From Mallotus nudiflorus (taxonomy: Eukaryota > Streptophyta > Magnoliopsida > Malpighiales > Euphorbiaceae), in NCBI GenBank assembly GCA_947683625.1, contig CANTUR010000002.1, positions 5,488,501 through 5,552,500 of the forward strand: 64,000 nt of DNA. Direction: 5' to 3'. The translations under genes were made by a program, and so were the position numbers. Under the pieces are notes generated by a model that was not told the origin of the DNA, did no database searches, and worked only from the letters and a program-made list of their open reading frames with translations. This document shows positions 36,136 through 48,275 of this stretch, in pieces (position 1 is the stretch's first letter; each line of letters begins with the position of its first letter).

Positions 36136-37430
36136 AGATGGAAACTACTATAATTTTGCCTGCTGCTGCTGTAAAAGATCCACCTGCTGCTGCTATAAAA
36201 GATCCACCTACTAATAATGATAACATTGGGGGCAACCATTGAATGCTGCTAGGAATGTGCCTATTATTGAAATGAAATATGAGGATGTGGAAAACTACAT
36301 AATAAAGAAAGCCAAGAAAGAGTCACTTGAGCTAGTTCAGGAACTTGAGTCGAAACAAATACAAGCATTGACTTAAAAGATGTTTAAGATTGAAGAGTTA
36401 ATGAAGGGATAAGACATTGGGTATTCATTTGATTTTGATGACATAATTAGCATTGATGAAGATAAGCTTCTAGACAAGTTTAAAATGCCTCAGCTTTAGA
36501 AGTTTGATAGTATTGGAGATCCAAGAATACACTTTAACCAATACACCATAACTATGAGTATCACTAAAGCCCCATTATTAGTGGTCATTAAGTTGTTTAT
36601 GTTATCCTGAGAGGGAATAACTATAAATTGCTATCATGGGTTAGAAAAATCTGTTCGGGCTGATTAAAGAGAACTATGTATTGCTTTCTTGAAGTATTAT
36701 GACCATAACAATAAGTTAGAGGTGTCTATCAAGGATTTGGAATTGATAAAGCAGAAACCTAATGAATCTTTTTTAGACTTTTTATCCAGATTCATGAATA
36801 AGGTAGGATTAATGAAAAATAAACTAGCTAGAAAGATCAGGTTAAGATGATAGTTCAAAATGTATCAACTAATCTGGTTAAAAGGTTACAAATAATAAAT
36901 CCTAAAACATTTGTAGACCTTTATAATGACGGATTACAAAATGAGGAAATTGAGAGTAAGAAGAAGAAGAGCTCTAAAACTATTGGAACAAGGAATTGTT
37001 TAACTGGGAAAGAAGAACTAGTCGAGCTGTGGAAGTGCATGCTATTCAAACATTAAGAAGATTCTATAATTTTAACCAACCTTTGTCCAAAGTCTTAGAT
37101 CACCTAATGCAAAAAGGCTTGCTTTAACCTTTAACCTTTTCCAAACCACCAAACCTAAATGTCTCTGGCTATGACCCAAACAATTATTGTAAATTCCATT
37201 AAGTGGTAGGCTATTTTATAAATACTTGCATCCGCTTTAAACATAAAATTCAAAACCTTATAGACTCTAGAAAAATCACAGACCCAGAAAAACAAAATCC
37301 AAACCATAGCACTAAAAATAACCCCTTTCCAAACTATCGAAATGTACCTCCCCTAACTACTATGATGATTAACTTAAGAGTCAATAAGGAAGAAGTGTTG
37401 AACTCCTTTAAAAACATAAACCTATAAATT
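36136..37430 (+). pseudogene. Tat gag, decayed
   Basis: The reading begins near METTIILPAAAVKDPP with a small in-frame repeat (CCTGCTGCTGCT...AAAGATCCACCT twice). Capsid-like blocks follow: LLDKFKMPQL and FDSIGDPRIHFNQY (36460-36550), CIAFLKYYDHNNKLEVSIKD (36680-36740), then ELIKQKPNESFLDFLSRFMN. NPKTFVDLYNDGLQNEEIE ends the capsid part (37056). CKFH...GYFINTCIRFKHKIQN (37190-37260) matches the C-terminal zinc-binding motif of Tat gag. Several stops and frame changes make it non-functional. Confidence 0.82.
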
Positions 37431-37489
37431 GATGAAAAATCTCCTAATGCCCTGAATGATGAAGGAAAAGTTTTAGAATCTTTGACTCC

Positions 37490-37907
37490 TAAGAAATCCT
37501 AGAGAAGAGTTAAAAATTTGTTAGGCCAACCTTTGGGCAAGTTTGGTTACAAGGTGTTTTATTCCAAGCCACTTTCATTTGAAATTCCTTTGGAATCAAT
37601 TACACTTGGAGGTTGGGGTGATGAATTTGGACATGATGATGAACTATTAAGCAAGAAAAGCAAGAAATTTATGACTCCTAAACAACCACAGAGAGGAGTT
37701 GAAAATTTATTGGGTCAACCTTTGGGTAAATTTAACTATAAGGTGTGTTATTCTAAGCCACCTTTATTTGATATTCCTTTAGAGTCGATTACACCTGTAG
37801 GATGGTGTGATGATTTTGATAAGAAGTTATTGAAGAAAGAAACATGTATAGTTAAGGTTTGGAAGGATGGGAAGAAAGACCAAACTATTAGGACTATTGA
37901 CATCTAG
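37490..37907 (+). pseudogene. gag-pol linker with an internal protein duplication
   Basis: An open stretch of about 129 codons (37518-37907) with two copies of one module. The modules are LLGQPLGKFGYKVFYSKP..IPLESITLGGWGDEF (DNA about 37515-37640) and LLGQPLGKFNYKVCYSKP..IPLESITPVGWCDDF (about 37698-37820). Each is preceded by a TPK/PQRGVEN-like joint, so the unit is about 180 bp. The two copies differ at many sites, so the duplication is old and may predate decay. It lies between gag and the protease; function unknown. Confidence 0.65.
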
Positions 37908-38329
37908 TATAACTCTAAGGATGAGGACAATAAGGGATAAAATGTATGGACTAATAACCCAAAAGTTAGCCTTATTACTATGAGCGGTAAAAACTATAAA
38001 CCATCTAAAAAGAAAGCAAAAAAAGTAATGGAGAAAGAAACATTAGATGAATAGGAGGTGAAGGATGAGCAAAAAGATAACTTGATTCTTAAACAACTTA
38101 AGAAGGCTAAGGAAAATGTGAGCATATGGGAGCTATTGATGCATTCTAGTAGTCATAGGGAAGCTCTTATTAAGGCTTTGACTGAGCTAAACTTGAAGCT
38201 ATAATAACTAAAGTAACAAAGAAGAAGCATGGTGTTATAACATTCTCAGATGAGGATTTGCCTTTAGAAGGGAGAAACCATAACAAGGCTTTATTCATTC
38301 CAGCCGAAGTGAGGGGGAAAAAGGACTAA

Positions 38330-38640
38330 TTATATAATAGTGATGATGGATCTACAATTAATGTATGCTTGTTGAAAATCCTACTTAACCTAGGTTTAAA
38401 GGCTGATAGCTTAACAAATTTAGATTTATTAATCAGAGTTTATGATGATAGTACTAGAAATGTAGAAGGAATATTTCAAGCTCTTATAAATATTGGGCCA
38501 ATGGAGTCAATTATTGATTTTACTGTATTGGACATCCCTATTACCTATGCTTTACTCTTGGGAAGGCCTTAGTTCCATGTTCTTGGAGGAGTGCCTTCAA
38601 CTATACATTAGAAGATAAAATTCCCTCATGAATGAGAAAT
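38330..38640 (+). pseudogene. Tat aspartic protease, decayed
   Basis: DDGSTINVCLLKILLNLGLK carries the D-(x)-G-S active-site region used by Tat-lineage proteases. LDIPITYALLLGRP and FHVLGGVPSTIH follow, the usual C-terminal block. Single stops occur between (TAG replacing the Trp codon after GRP). Expected position just upstream of RT. Confidence 0.8.
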
Positions 38641-39119
38641 AGTAATTATAGATGCTAGTATGAGCAAGTCTGTATCAACTATACTAGATAGTTAGAAGCA
38701 AGTGATTCCTCCTCCAAGTTTCCAAGTAGTTGGGATTTTTTTATGGAACTAAAATGGATCCAAGGGTTGTAAGGATGAGCCTGGACAAGGATTGGGTAAG
38801 AATTAATAGGGAAGTCTAGAACTCTCAAATTTAAAAAGCCAAGGTGGCACAAGAGCTACTTTGTCACCTAAGGAAGAGCTACTATAAGATTTAGCTACCA
38901 TCATTAGTAATAGTTTTAGTGATTTTTTATAAAGAAATTGATGTAATAACATTCAACATTTTATGAGGATGAAAACTCTATCTTTCCTGTGGTCAATGAT
39001 ATGAACTCTAGATTGGATTACTTGTATGATGTCCATCCTAATGGTTCTATGCATTTTAATATTTATTGTATGTGCATGTTAGACATTAATTCCATTCAAT
39101 TAGATTCCTTTAACATGGG

Positions 39120-40560
39120 CATAAATGATGATCCAAAGCACATTTCTATATCACATGTTATTACTCCTAAAGAGAGAGAAAAATTTAAGAGAATATTAAT
39201 GAAAAGAAAGATTATATTTACTTGGTCCTATGAAGATATGCCAAGTTTAGATAGAAAAATTATAGAACATCATATTCCAACATATCCAATTGTTAAACCT
39301 ATTAAACAAAAGCTTCGTAAATTAATACCATAATGGACAAAGAAGATAAAGGAAGAGATTGTTAAACAGATTCAAGCTAAATTCCTTAATATAGTAGACT
39401 ATCCTCAATGGTTAGCTAATATAGTACCAGTTCTTAAGAAAGATGGTAGGGTTAGATTATGTGTTGATTTTAAAGACCTAAACAAAGCATGCCCAAAAGA
39501 TGATTTTCCTTTACCCTATATCGATGTGCTTGTTGATAATGTAGCATCTAGTGCAATATATTCCTTTATAGAGAGGTTTTTAAGTTGTAGTCAGATAATA
39601 ATGGTAGTAATGGACAAGATTAAAATCACTTTCAATATAGAATGGGGAACATATTGCTACAAGATGATGCCTTTTGGATTAAAGAACATAGGAGCAACTT
39701 ATTAAAAGTCATAACTACTCTATTTTATGACATGATGCATAAAAAATAGAGGTATATATAGATGACATGATGGTTAAGTTAGGGATAAGAGATGAACACT
39801 TTGAGGCATTAGACAAGTTCTTAGCCATAATTAAGAAATATAATTTTAGGCTTAATCTAAAGAAGTGTATTTTTAAGGTAACTTTAAGAAAGCTGCTAGG
39901 GCATATAGTTAGCTGGAAAGGAATAAAAGTAGATTCATATAAGATCAAGGCTATCTAAGAAATGCCATTTGCTAAAACTAAGAAAAAAGTACGAGGGTTT
40001 ATTTGGAAACTACAGTACATTCATAGGTTTATTGTAAAGCTTGCTATTGTTTGTGATCCTAGTTTCAAGCTCTTACGAAAAAAAGTAGCCCATGAAATGG
40101 CATGGAGAATGTCAATAAGCATTTGACAAGATTAAGAAGTACTTAATAACTCCACCTATTTTGAAACCATATAGGCAGGGTAAACCATTAATCTTGTACT
40201 TAGCTTTGGAAGAGAAATCAATGAGGGCAATGTTGGCATAAAAAGGGCTAGAAGGGATAGAGCATGCAATGTACTACCTCCGTAAGAAGTTCCTACCATA
40301 TAAGGAGAAGTATGACTTGGTAGAAAAAACATGTTTAGTTATATGGGCTATAAGGAAATTAAGGCATTACTTTCAGTCTTATAAAGTACAAGCTGTTTCA
40401 AAGATAGATCCTTTAAGGTATTTATTCTAAGCACCTACTTTAACTAAAAGACTGTCTTGATGGTTAGTGCTTTTAATTGAATTTGACATAGAGTACATTA
40501 CCACAAGGGTTATTAAAGGGAGGGCAATAGTGAAATTTTTAGCTTAGAATGTAGTTAAAG
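39120..40560 (+). pseudogene. Tat reverse transcriptase and first RNase H, decayed
   Basis: Reads EREKFKRILMKRKIIFTWSY (approach), QWLANIVPVLKKDGRVRLCV with DFKDLNKACPKDDFPLP (39400-39520), and YCYKMMPFGLKN. The catalytic box VYIDDMMVK at about 39752-39778 keeps both aspartates. The connection domain (KKYNFRLNLKKCIFKV) and an RNase H block with YLRKKFLPYKEKYDLVEKTC and AIRKLRHYFQSYKV (40270-40390) follow. Stops at several places and a frame change before the YIDD box show it is dead. The residue pattern fits Tat/Ogre, not the chromovirus around it. Confidence 0.88.
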
Positions 40561-40617
40561 GTAATGGACAGTGGAATTTGGAGTTTCCATATGAGAACTT
40601 GGTAGTTATAGCGTGTT

Positions 40618-41030
40618 AAAAATGGAAACTTTATTTTGATGGAGTTGTAAACAACAAAAGAGCTAGGTTAGGAGTAATTCTTATCACACCAGAAGGAGAA
40701 ACTATTCTGATGGTCAAAAAGTTGGATTTCAAAGTCACAAATAACATGGTTGAGTATAAAGCATGTATTTACAGAATAGAAGCAATTTTAGCAGTTGGAG
40801 CAAAGGAATTGATAGTTTATGGAAACTCTTTATTAGTTGTTAGTTAAGTGAATGAGGAATGGGAAGTGAATGAGGAGAAGCTAAAACCATACATTTGCTA
40901 TTTTGAAAGCTTTGATGAAATTTTTTACTAAATGTCTCTTTGTACACTTATTAAGAGATGAGAATCAAATGGCAGATGCATTGGCAACATTTTCCTTAAT
41001 ATGGGATAATCTGTCTAGGTTAACAATGAA
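40618..41030 (+). pseudogene. Tat second (archaeal-type) RNase H, decayed
   Basis: KWKLYFDGVVNNKRARLGVI supplies the first acidic residue (FDG). KVTNNMVEYKACIYRIEAI supplies the Glu (VEYKAC). ELIVYGNSLLVVS shows Asn where the third acidic residue (YGDS) is expected. A later block around 40970-41010 resembles the NQMADALATL ending. A duplicated RNase H between RT and integrase is known in Tat-lineage elements, so this supports the classification. Confidence 0.82.
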
Positions 41031-41082
41031 ACCTTTAGTAATTGTGAAGTTAAAAGCTCGATGTTATAGTGGTGAATAAGTT

Positions 41083-42331
41083 ATGAATATTCAGATAGGG
41101 CCAAAGGAAAAACTATGGTTTTATGATATCAAAAGATTCATTGAGGAGAGAAAATATCTAGATAAAGCTACTTCAAAAGAAAAATATGCCTTTAATGTTC
41201 TTGCATGTAATTATACAAGTCATGATGGGGTATTATATAAGAGAATGCAAAATGGAACACAATTAAGATGCCTTAAGAAGGAAGATGCTAAGGAAGTTAT
41301 GAAAGAGATTCATGTAGGAGTTTGTGGATCTCATATGAATGAAATGATCTTAGCAAAGAAAATCTTCAGGCAAGGGTATTACTATATGAGCATGGAATGT
41401 GATTGTATTTGCACAGTTTAATAGTGTCACCAGTGCCAGATACATAGAAATCTTAATCATCTTCCTCTTACAGTGTTGAATGGTTTGATATTTCCTTAGC
41501 TTTTTGTCGCACGGGGAATATATATCATAAAAGAAATAAGGTCGATAGCATCGAACAAACATAAGTATATAGTAGTGGCAATTGACTACTTCTCTAAATG
41601 GATAGAGGCTGAGTCTTTTAACACTTTGAAAGCAAAGCAGATGGTAGGGTTTATAAAGAAGAATCTTATTTACAGATATAGGTTGCCACATCACATTATA
41701 ATAAATAATGGTGTTTAGTTTCAAGTAGAGACAGAAGAGCTATTATAAAAATACAAGATTGAGCATCACAAGTCTTTGCCTTATAGACCTTATGCAAATG
41801 GAGCAGTTGAAGCATCTAACAAGAGTGTCAACAAGATGTATAAGGATTGGTCTCCTTTTTGCCTTATGAGGATATAGAACTACAACATAAACTGCAACAT
41901 GCCAAATACCATTCTCATTAGTGTATGGATGTAAAGTAGTCTTACCAATAGAAACAGAGATCAAATCTTTAAGGGTAGTTATGGAAGCAAAAACTCTTGA
42001 GAGTGAATGGGCATAAAAGAGATATAATCATCTTGTATCTCTGGATGAGAAAAGGATGAATGCTCTATTCCACACTCAGATTTATCAAAGGAGAATAGCA
42101 AGATCATTTAACAAGAGGGTTAAGCTTAGAAAGATAAAGGTTGGAGACATGGTATTAAAGCAGTCGAGGGCAATAGTGTTTGATCCGAGAGGAAAGTTTA
42201 GACCAAATTGGGAAGGACCATACTTAGTCAAAATGGTTCTGACTAAGGGAGCTGTAAAGATATCATATTTGGAAGGGAGTAAGTTCACAAAACTAGTTAA
42301 TGCCGATTATTTCAATAAATACTATCTTTGA
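41083..42331 (+). pseudogene. Tat integrase, decayed
   Basis: The zinc-binding part is HVGVCGSHMNEM (two His) with CHQC further on. The catalytic core has AIDYFSKWIEAESF (41580-41620), IINNGV where an Asp is expected (ITDNG in relatives), and YRPYANGAVEASNKSVNK, retaining the Glu. The C-terminal part, an uninterrupted 91-codon stretch at 42056-42331, contains KVGDMVLKQ and FRPNWEGPYLVKMVLTKGAV, the GPY/F module. It ends ADYFNKYYL. At least five stops lie upstream of the last exon-like stretch. Confidence 0.87.
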
Positions 42332-42354
42332 AAAAATAAAGAAAAATAGTATAA

Positions 42355-42600
42355 CGAAATAAAATTTTGCTAGCTAAAAAGCCAAAAAAGGCTAGTTAGG
42401 CAAAAATTAGGACATTCTCATTATCCAAAAAACCTGTAAAGGGCTAATAGATAAACATTAGGGAATAAAATAAAAAAAAAGTGATCTTACTTATTAGAAA
42501 ACTCGTAAAGGGCTAGTCAAGTAAAAATTAAGGAAATAAAAGTGAAAGAAAAATATCTAGTTAGAAAATCTGAAAGGACTAGCCAATAACATGAGTTATG
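42355..42600 (+). repeat. Degenerate tandem repeats just after integrase
   Basis: Three to four imperfect units of about 60-75 bp centred on AAAAGGCTAG, GTAAAGGGCTA and GAAAGGACTAGCC with CAAAAATTAGG/TAAAAATTAAGG. A further pair of about 55-bp units (TTGAAAACC..AAAAGGGTGG.TTAGGCAAAA) lies at 43386-43480. They mark the start of the non-pol 3' region of the Tat element. Confidence 0.6.
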
Positions 42601-43529
42601 TCATGTGATGCAATAAATATACTCATTTTGGCCCAAATTAATGAATTAAATTGAAATAGAATTTCTATTTGAATATTGTATATTTTATCTTTATTATAAG
42701 GTATAAATACTTGAAAGAAAGTTAAAGCATAAAAACTTAAAAATTAGACATATAAGATCATTATTCTAGTTATGTCTTTATTTCTTCTTTTGTGACTCAT
42801 CCTATAACAATTGAGTCCTCTTGTATTTAGCAAATCTGGATGGCTTTATAGCTTTCATGATAACCCAAGCCTTGTAGTTGTCATCAGTAGTCACATAAAC
42901 ATTTAGGTGCATGTTCTGCTCTAATACTCTCTGAGGGCACATGTTCTTCACTTTTTCTAGAAAATCCTATCTCAAAGGGAAGCCTTTAAAATTAGGTAGA
43001 ATAGTAATGATGAATTATAAATGACCATATTAACAGGAAAGGCATGAAGGAGAAAAGAATGTCAAGAAGCATAATCCAAGAATAAGAACACATTAATCGT
43101 ATAAGTTGATGGTTATAAACTTCAATCTCCACTAAGGACAAACCCATGTGATATTAGTATCTGCAACTCCTTTTAACTAGTTAATCCATTAGTCTTTAGT
43201 GTGCTTATCCTTCATCTTCAATGGACTAGACTATAGCTAATGAGGTTGACAAGTCAAAGCATTAGTAGAGCATGAAGCGAACTCATTTTCTCCTGTAACT
43301 AAATCTAAAAAAAGAGAAGCAAAAGAAAGAAAAGAATAAAAAGAAAATGAAAAAATAGAAAAGAAATAAAAAATCAAGCCCTCTAAGTTGAAAACCTTAA
43401 AAGGGTGGCTTAGGCAAAAGTTAGGGTAAGCCTGCTAAATTGAAAACCAAAAAGGGTGGTTTAGGCAAAAATTAAGGAAAAAAAAGGGTTACATACCTGA
43501 AGGATAAGAAAATTGACTAAGAACCAATT

Positions 43530-44110
43530 CTAAGCCTTAAAATTATCCAACCCAATGATAGTTTTAGCAAGTATGATAGGCATAGGGTTAGCTCCAGCTT
43601 CTGCTTGTTCTAGGATACTGACAATCCTTATTTCAGTATCTCCATAAGAAGACATTAGAAGAAACTGAGCATATAAGCAGAAAGAGATAGTCCTAATCCT
43701 AGCAACATTATTCTTATCCCTATTCCCACAAGAAGTAATAAGAGAAAAGAGATTGATAGTATCGGGGTTATACACATACATGTAAATGTCGTCTGGGGGC
43801 ATATTAGAGAATGCTAATAGTCTACCTAAACACTGCATCTCAAGGTCAGGAAGGGCAATCAGAGTAGTTAAGTCCAATGAACACCCGATAATAGTAGCAA
43901 ATTCTTCAATTAATAGACATAGCTCTTGTCCATTAAATATGAACATATGGTGCTTAACATCCCAGAAGGTTGCAACAACATGTAGAAAGGTGTTGTCAAT
44001 CTTTAAATGTTAAAGAGATTTTAGGGATTCGGCATCGAAAGGAAGAAGTCTGTTCCAATCATCTCCATTAAGGCTCTTAATAAATTTTTTCATCAACTGA
44101 AGGGTGACTT
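43530..44110 (-). pseudogene. Antisense coding sequence in Tat element, PMD/DUF7745-like, decayed
   Basis: On the minus strand, KKFIKSLNGDDWNRLLPFDA leads, after one stop, to HLKIDNTFLHVVATFWDVKH and an open stretch MFIFNGQELCLLIEEFATII (43946-43530, 138 codons ending KTIIGLDNFKA). The pattern 'FWD..HH.F.F...EL..TIEEFA..IGC' is the opening of plant transposon-associated proteins related to the plant mobile domain (DUF7745-type). Additional antisense genes between integrase and 3' LTR are known in some Tat-lineage elements. Family assignment is from recalled motifs, not a search. Confidence 0.6.
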
Positions 44111-44599
44111 ACATTATGATGGAGGTAATAAGAAGGGAATAAGAGGAGGAATAAAGGAAATTGGTCTCCTTATGGTCTTTATATAAGGGTAAAAGGAATT
44201 CGGATGGGATTAGGATCTTCTTTTTCTGATTGGATTTGGATTAAAGTTCATAAATATTAAGATAAATGGAAATAATGAGATAAATAAAAGATAAATAAGA
44301 TAATAGGATAAATAAATAGATAAATAGGATAATATGAAAAAAATCATTTTATTTAATTAATTAATTCAGGCTTTTTATCTTACTCATTTATCAATTAAAA
44401 TTTGATTTAAAGGAAAAAAGTTTCTTAATCCATTCAAACATAGAAAGATAACTCAATTCTATAATAACAGTTAAGAGCAGTTTCAATTCAAAAGTCAGAA
44501 AATGAAATAGCATATTACAAGCCACTAAAGAGTCTGTTAAAGCAGTAGAAGACATTTATAGAACAAGAACAATCAGTCATCATGAGCTCTAGTATCTAG

Positions 44600-46560
44600 G
44601 CAAGGGCTCCATCCTCTAGTCAAATCATCATACTGATAGGTATTAGGAGGCCTAGTAGTTAAAGTCTCAGCACTATAAGGATCAAAGCTCAAGTTTGCAA
44701 ATTGATGTCGAAGTCTCCCATTCTCATGCTCCAAGTAACCATTATAGCTCTATTACATTAAAAAATAATTAGAATCATGCATAACATACGTAACATGCAT
44801 ACATTTGCATATGTATTTAAAATACTTACTCTCCAACTATTTATAACTTGTATAGTAGACAATCTTTAAGATGAGGCAAGTCTGCAAAGGTACTCTTCCT
44901 GTGTTTGAGGAACCTGCAATATAAATTTCACTACCGTAGTGTTTAGTTTGTACAGATAAATAGTTAATTGCACTCACGTGAGAACCATTTAGTAGAGAAA
45001 AGCTAGGATGTTGAGCATCATCAAAATACTTATACTGCTCAATAGGAATTTAAATTACAAAAGACTAGTAGTATATTAACCTGTCCAAAACTGAGATATC
45101 ACCCAGGGTTGCACTTAACAAAGCCTCACCATGAATAGTCTCAGTGTACTAAGAATGAGACCCATGTTCAGTCCTCTCAGTTATAGGCTCAGTCTCATTC
45201 CCTTCCTCCATATCAACATCAGTAGCAAGAGAACCAACTCCCTCAATTTGTGATAAAGGAAGGAAATTTATCAATGATAGCAAGAACACCAAAGAGAAAG
45301 TGTGATGAGAGACATACCTCAGCAAGATCAGTAGGAACTCGCTCTAGAAGGTTCTCTTGAATGTATCTTTGATACTCACAAGAGCACTCAAGTAGAGTTG
45401 AGGCATCATATCCTTGTAATGCCACTCTTAGTTCTGGACCAAATAAGCTAGAACTTTATAACATCTTCGATGTTATAGAGGAAGGAATGTGACATCGTAA
45501 AGGTCTTACATCCCAGATGAACAAGCACTCTTTTAGATGCCATATGTTGCAGTTGTATCCTAGAAGTAAGACTCTTATGGTCTCCAGTCTTGTAGCAGTA
45601 ACCATAAAATCGTATCACTGAACATCTTCAGTACCATTAAGCCAATTAAACTTCACCTATAATTCATTAATTTAATTAATTTAAGTTTATTGCTTTAAAG
45701 TTTATGTAATGCTAATATTTTCACTTTTCTTACTAAGTTCCACTCTAAAGTGTTCAATTACTCCCAATAGGTCTAGAGACTATGCCAAATGCTAGAAAGG
45801 TGAGAGGAACCCTATCTCTACATAAATGGGAAGCTCATATCAAGGATAACAACACTAAAGCCTCATATCACTCCAATCTCAATACTTCAAATATGCAAAA
45901 AGAATGAAATAGTAAAAACAGAATAAAGAATTGCAGATAGTAAGAAATAAAAGCGGATGAGAAAAGTACATGTAAAACATGCCAGAAGTCGCACATCGTG
46001 ATAGCACTTCTATAGATTGTATCAAGCCTATTATAAAGATAGGTGAGTGCTGCAGAACCCCAATTAAATGTGGCAACTCAGTCTAAGTCACGGAGAAGAC
46101 CAAGAAGTGCAATGCTAACCTTATGATCGGTCTTATAGAATAAAGTAGTGCCTAATAATATTAGAAGAAAGCACTTCACCTTCTGAAGGATCTGGTAAGG
46201 AATGGTAGTAGGTAGTCTCCTAAAGCTCTAAACTAGGGACGATAACATGATGTTCTACCGATTCTTCCACATCAGCACAAATCCAAGCAAGTCACGAACA
46301 TACTAGCTCCTAGCATCCTTAGGAAGGTTACATTAGGTGATGTAAAAAAGAATCGGGGTACCTCCGAAGGCAATCCTAGTGATGGAAAAATGCTTATCGG
46401 AGAGATAGTCAACTCACCCATGTGAGTGTGAAAGGTATGGGTGGTATCCATCCATCTCTCAATCATAGCAAAAAGAGAGTAGTGGTCTAATCTACCTCAT
46501 ATAGTTGGTAGAGCAGGAATAAACAATCTAAAGCCTGATGCCCAAACATATTGGGTCACA
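44600..46560 (-). pseudogene. Antisense plant mobile domain (PMD)-like gene in Tat element, decayed
   Basis: Minus-strand reading from about 46530: LDHYSLFAMIERWMDTTHTF with HMGELTISPISIFPSLGLP (46466-46340), matching the ALVERW..ETHTFH...GE.TITL.DV...LGLP start of PMD proteins. In another frame FLLILLGTTLFYKTDHKVSI, LLGLLRDLD and FNWGSAALTYLYNRLD (about 46195-46030) match the ...YLLGCTLF...LLRDLD..G.YSWGSAALA.LYR.LD core. A 60-codon stretch (45425-45243) and LEHENGRLRHQF (near 44720) follow, perhaps the C-terminal part. PMD proteins of plants (MAIN/MAIL1 and transposon-borne forms) act in silencing and genome maintenance; what this copy did is unknown. Frameshifts and stops abound, and introns cannot be excluded. 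Confidence 0.65.
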
Positions 46561-46599
46561 TCCTTAGATAAACAACGAAAGAGTTCTCAGGCTAGATGA

Positions 46600-47640
46600 A
46601 AATAACTTCAGAATTTCAAGGGTTTCTAAATAAAATTTAGAAAAATTATTCTTTCCTTCTAAATAATTTTATTTTGCACGTGTAATTTTATTTTGAATGT
46701 GCTTTATTATTTTATTTGCATTAAAAAAATTAAATATTTGGAATTTTAAAACCAATTGGAAGATTGGATTTCTGATCGAAAAACCAGAATTCCAATCGGT
46801 ATTATAGATTTTTTATCATAATTATAGAATTCTAATTAGAAATCCTTAATACCGATCGGATTTTCTAATTTTCAACCAAAAATCATGAATCCGGATCAGG
46901 CATACACATAATTCCAGTTTGATTTCAATGTTTAAATTCCAATTCTTTTCTTCAAAAAATTGTTTTTAGTAATAAATTTTATTAACTCATCAATTTTATT
47001 AACATGAAAATCTAATTTTTGCATCATTTAATCTAATTTTAATTACTAATCAAGTAGAATATAAATTAAATTTTACAAAAATTAAAGCAGAAAGATAAAG
47101 CTTACTTCATCACCAGCATTTGAACACCAGTGTAAGTCCAATCAAGTTAAAGGAAGCATAATTGCACCTTCATTTAGTCCCAAATTATTTTATGAAAAAA
47201 TATGGGGCCATAATAGGTGGATCTGCTAGAATGTCAGCTCTTGCACGTGGTTATGTGGCGAGTGAGCCATAGGATCAGATGAATTCAGAATCAGACGTCA
47301 GAATAAAAAGTAATTGAAAATTGAAAAAATCAAAATCAAAGTGAAAGTAAAAGGAAAAGGAAGAGAAAAATATGAAGAAGATGTGAAAGGCTCAGGAAAA
47401 GAAGACATTGATAAGGAATATATAAAGTTAAAAATATCCATTTTAATCCACAAGGTTTGTTTGCATTCAGGTCCATAAGTTTTCTTACAATTTAGTCCTA
47501 AATTGCAATTTAATTAGGATTTAATTCTTAATCAAATTTAATAATTTATGGACTTATTAAATTATCAAATACACACTAAGTTGGCATAAAGTTTTGAGTT
47601 CTCAGTCAACATTAAATGCATAATTTAATTTTTGTATTTG
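46600..47640 (+). other. Non-coding 3' region of Tat element with GATCGGAATT-like words
   Basis: No frame recognised. At 46740-46930 short words of the type AATTCCAATCGG, TACCGATCGGATTTT and CTGATCGAAAAACC alternate in both orientations, like the 33140-33370 section of the LTR. The remainder is AT-rich. Confidence 0.5.
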
Positions 47641-48275
47641 CATACATTGCATTGATATGAATTTTTAAATTCACTTTGTTATATGCTACACAATAACTAT
47701 AACATAGTTTTCAAATTCAATTTGTTATATGCTACACAGTAGCTATAACATAATGTTCAAATTCACTTTGTTATATGCTACGCAGTAGTTATGACAAAAA
47801 ATTCAAAAAATCACAACTTGCTTGCTCCTTATGACCTATAACATGTTTACTCTTTTTGCTAGACGCTCTCTATAGCATAATCATAATTAAAAAAACACTA
47901 CATAGTAGTTATAACATATTTTCATTGAACGTTCCGCAAGAAATATAGTGAAACTTTCAATCATAATTACTAAATGTTCCATAGGAACTATAGTACAATT
48001 AGCTAGACACTATATAATAGTTATAACATCATATCGCTAAATGTCCCATAGGGAATATAGCAAAAATCACAGTCACTAAACATCCCATAAGGAATGTAGT
48101 GAAACTCACAATCACGTCACTAAACGTCCCATAAGAAATATAGTAAAAATCACAACCACCAAACATCCCACAGGGAATATGGCAAATTCATAATCACATT
48201 GCTAAATGTCCTACGAGGAATATAGCAAAGTTCACCCAAACACACTTCATTAGATATTCCATAAGAATTATAGTG
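47640..48275. repeat. Two tandem-repeat arrays in the Tat 3' untranslated region
   Basis: Array 1 (about 47650-47800): three units of about 60 bp sharing TTGTTATATGCTAC and AGTAGCTATAACATA. Array 2 (about 47920-48265): roughly seven diverged units of about 45-55 bp sharing CTAAACGTCCCATA, GGAATATAG and AAATCACA. The first array's 'GCTAC...AGT.GTTATAACAT' and the second's 'CACTATATAATAGTTATAACATC' suggest that one derived from the other. They lie directly upstream of the polypurine tract. Confidence 0.8.

Noticed and set aside
47920..48275. Regularly spaced repeats that could be taken for a CRISPR-like array
   Set aside because: Units are diverged, with no unique spacers, in a plant retrotransposon 3' UTR; they are tandem repeats.
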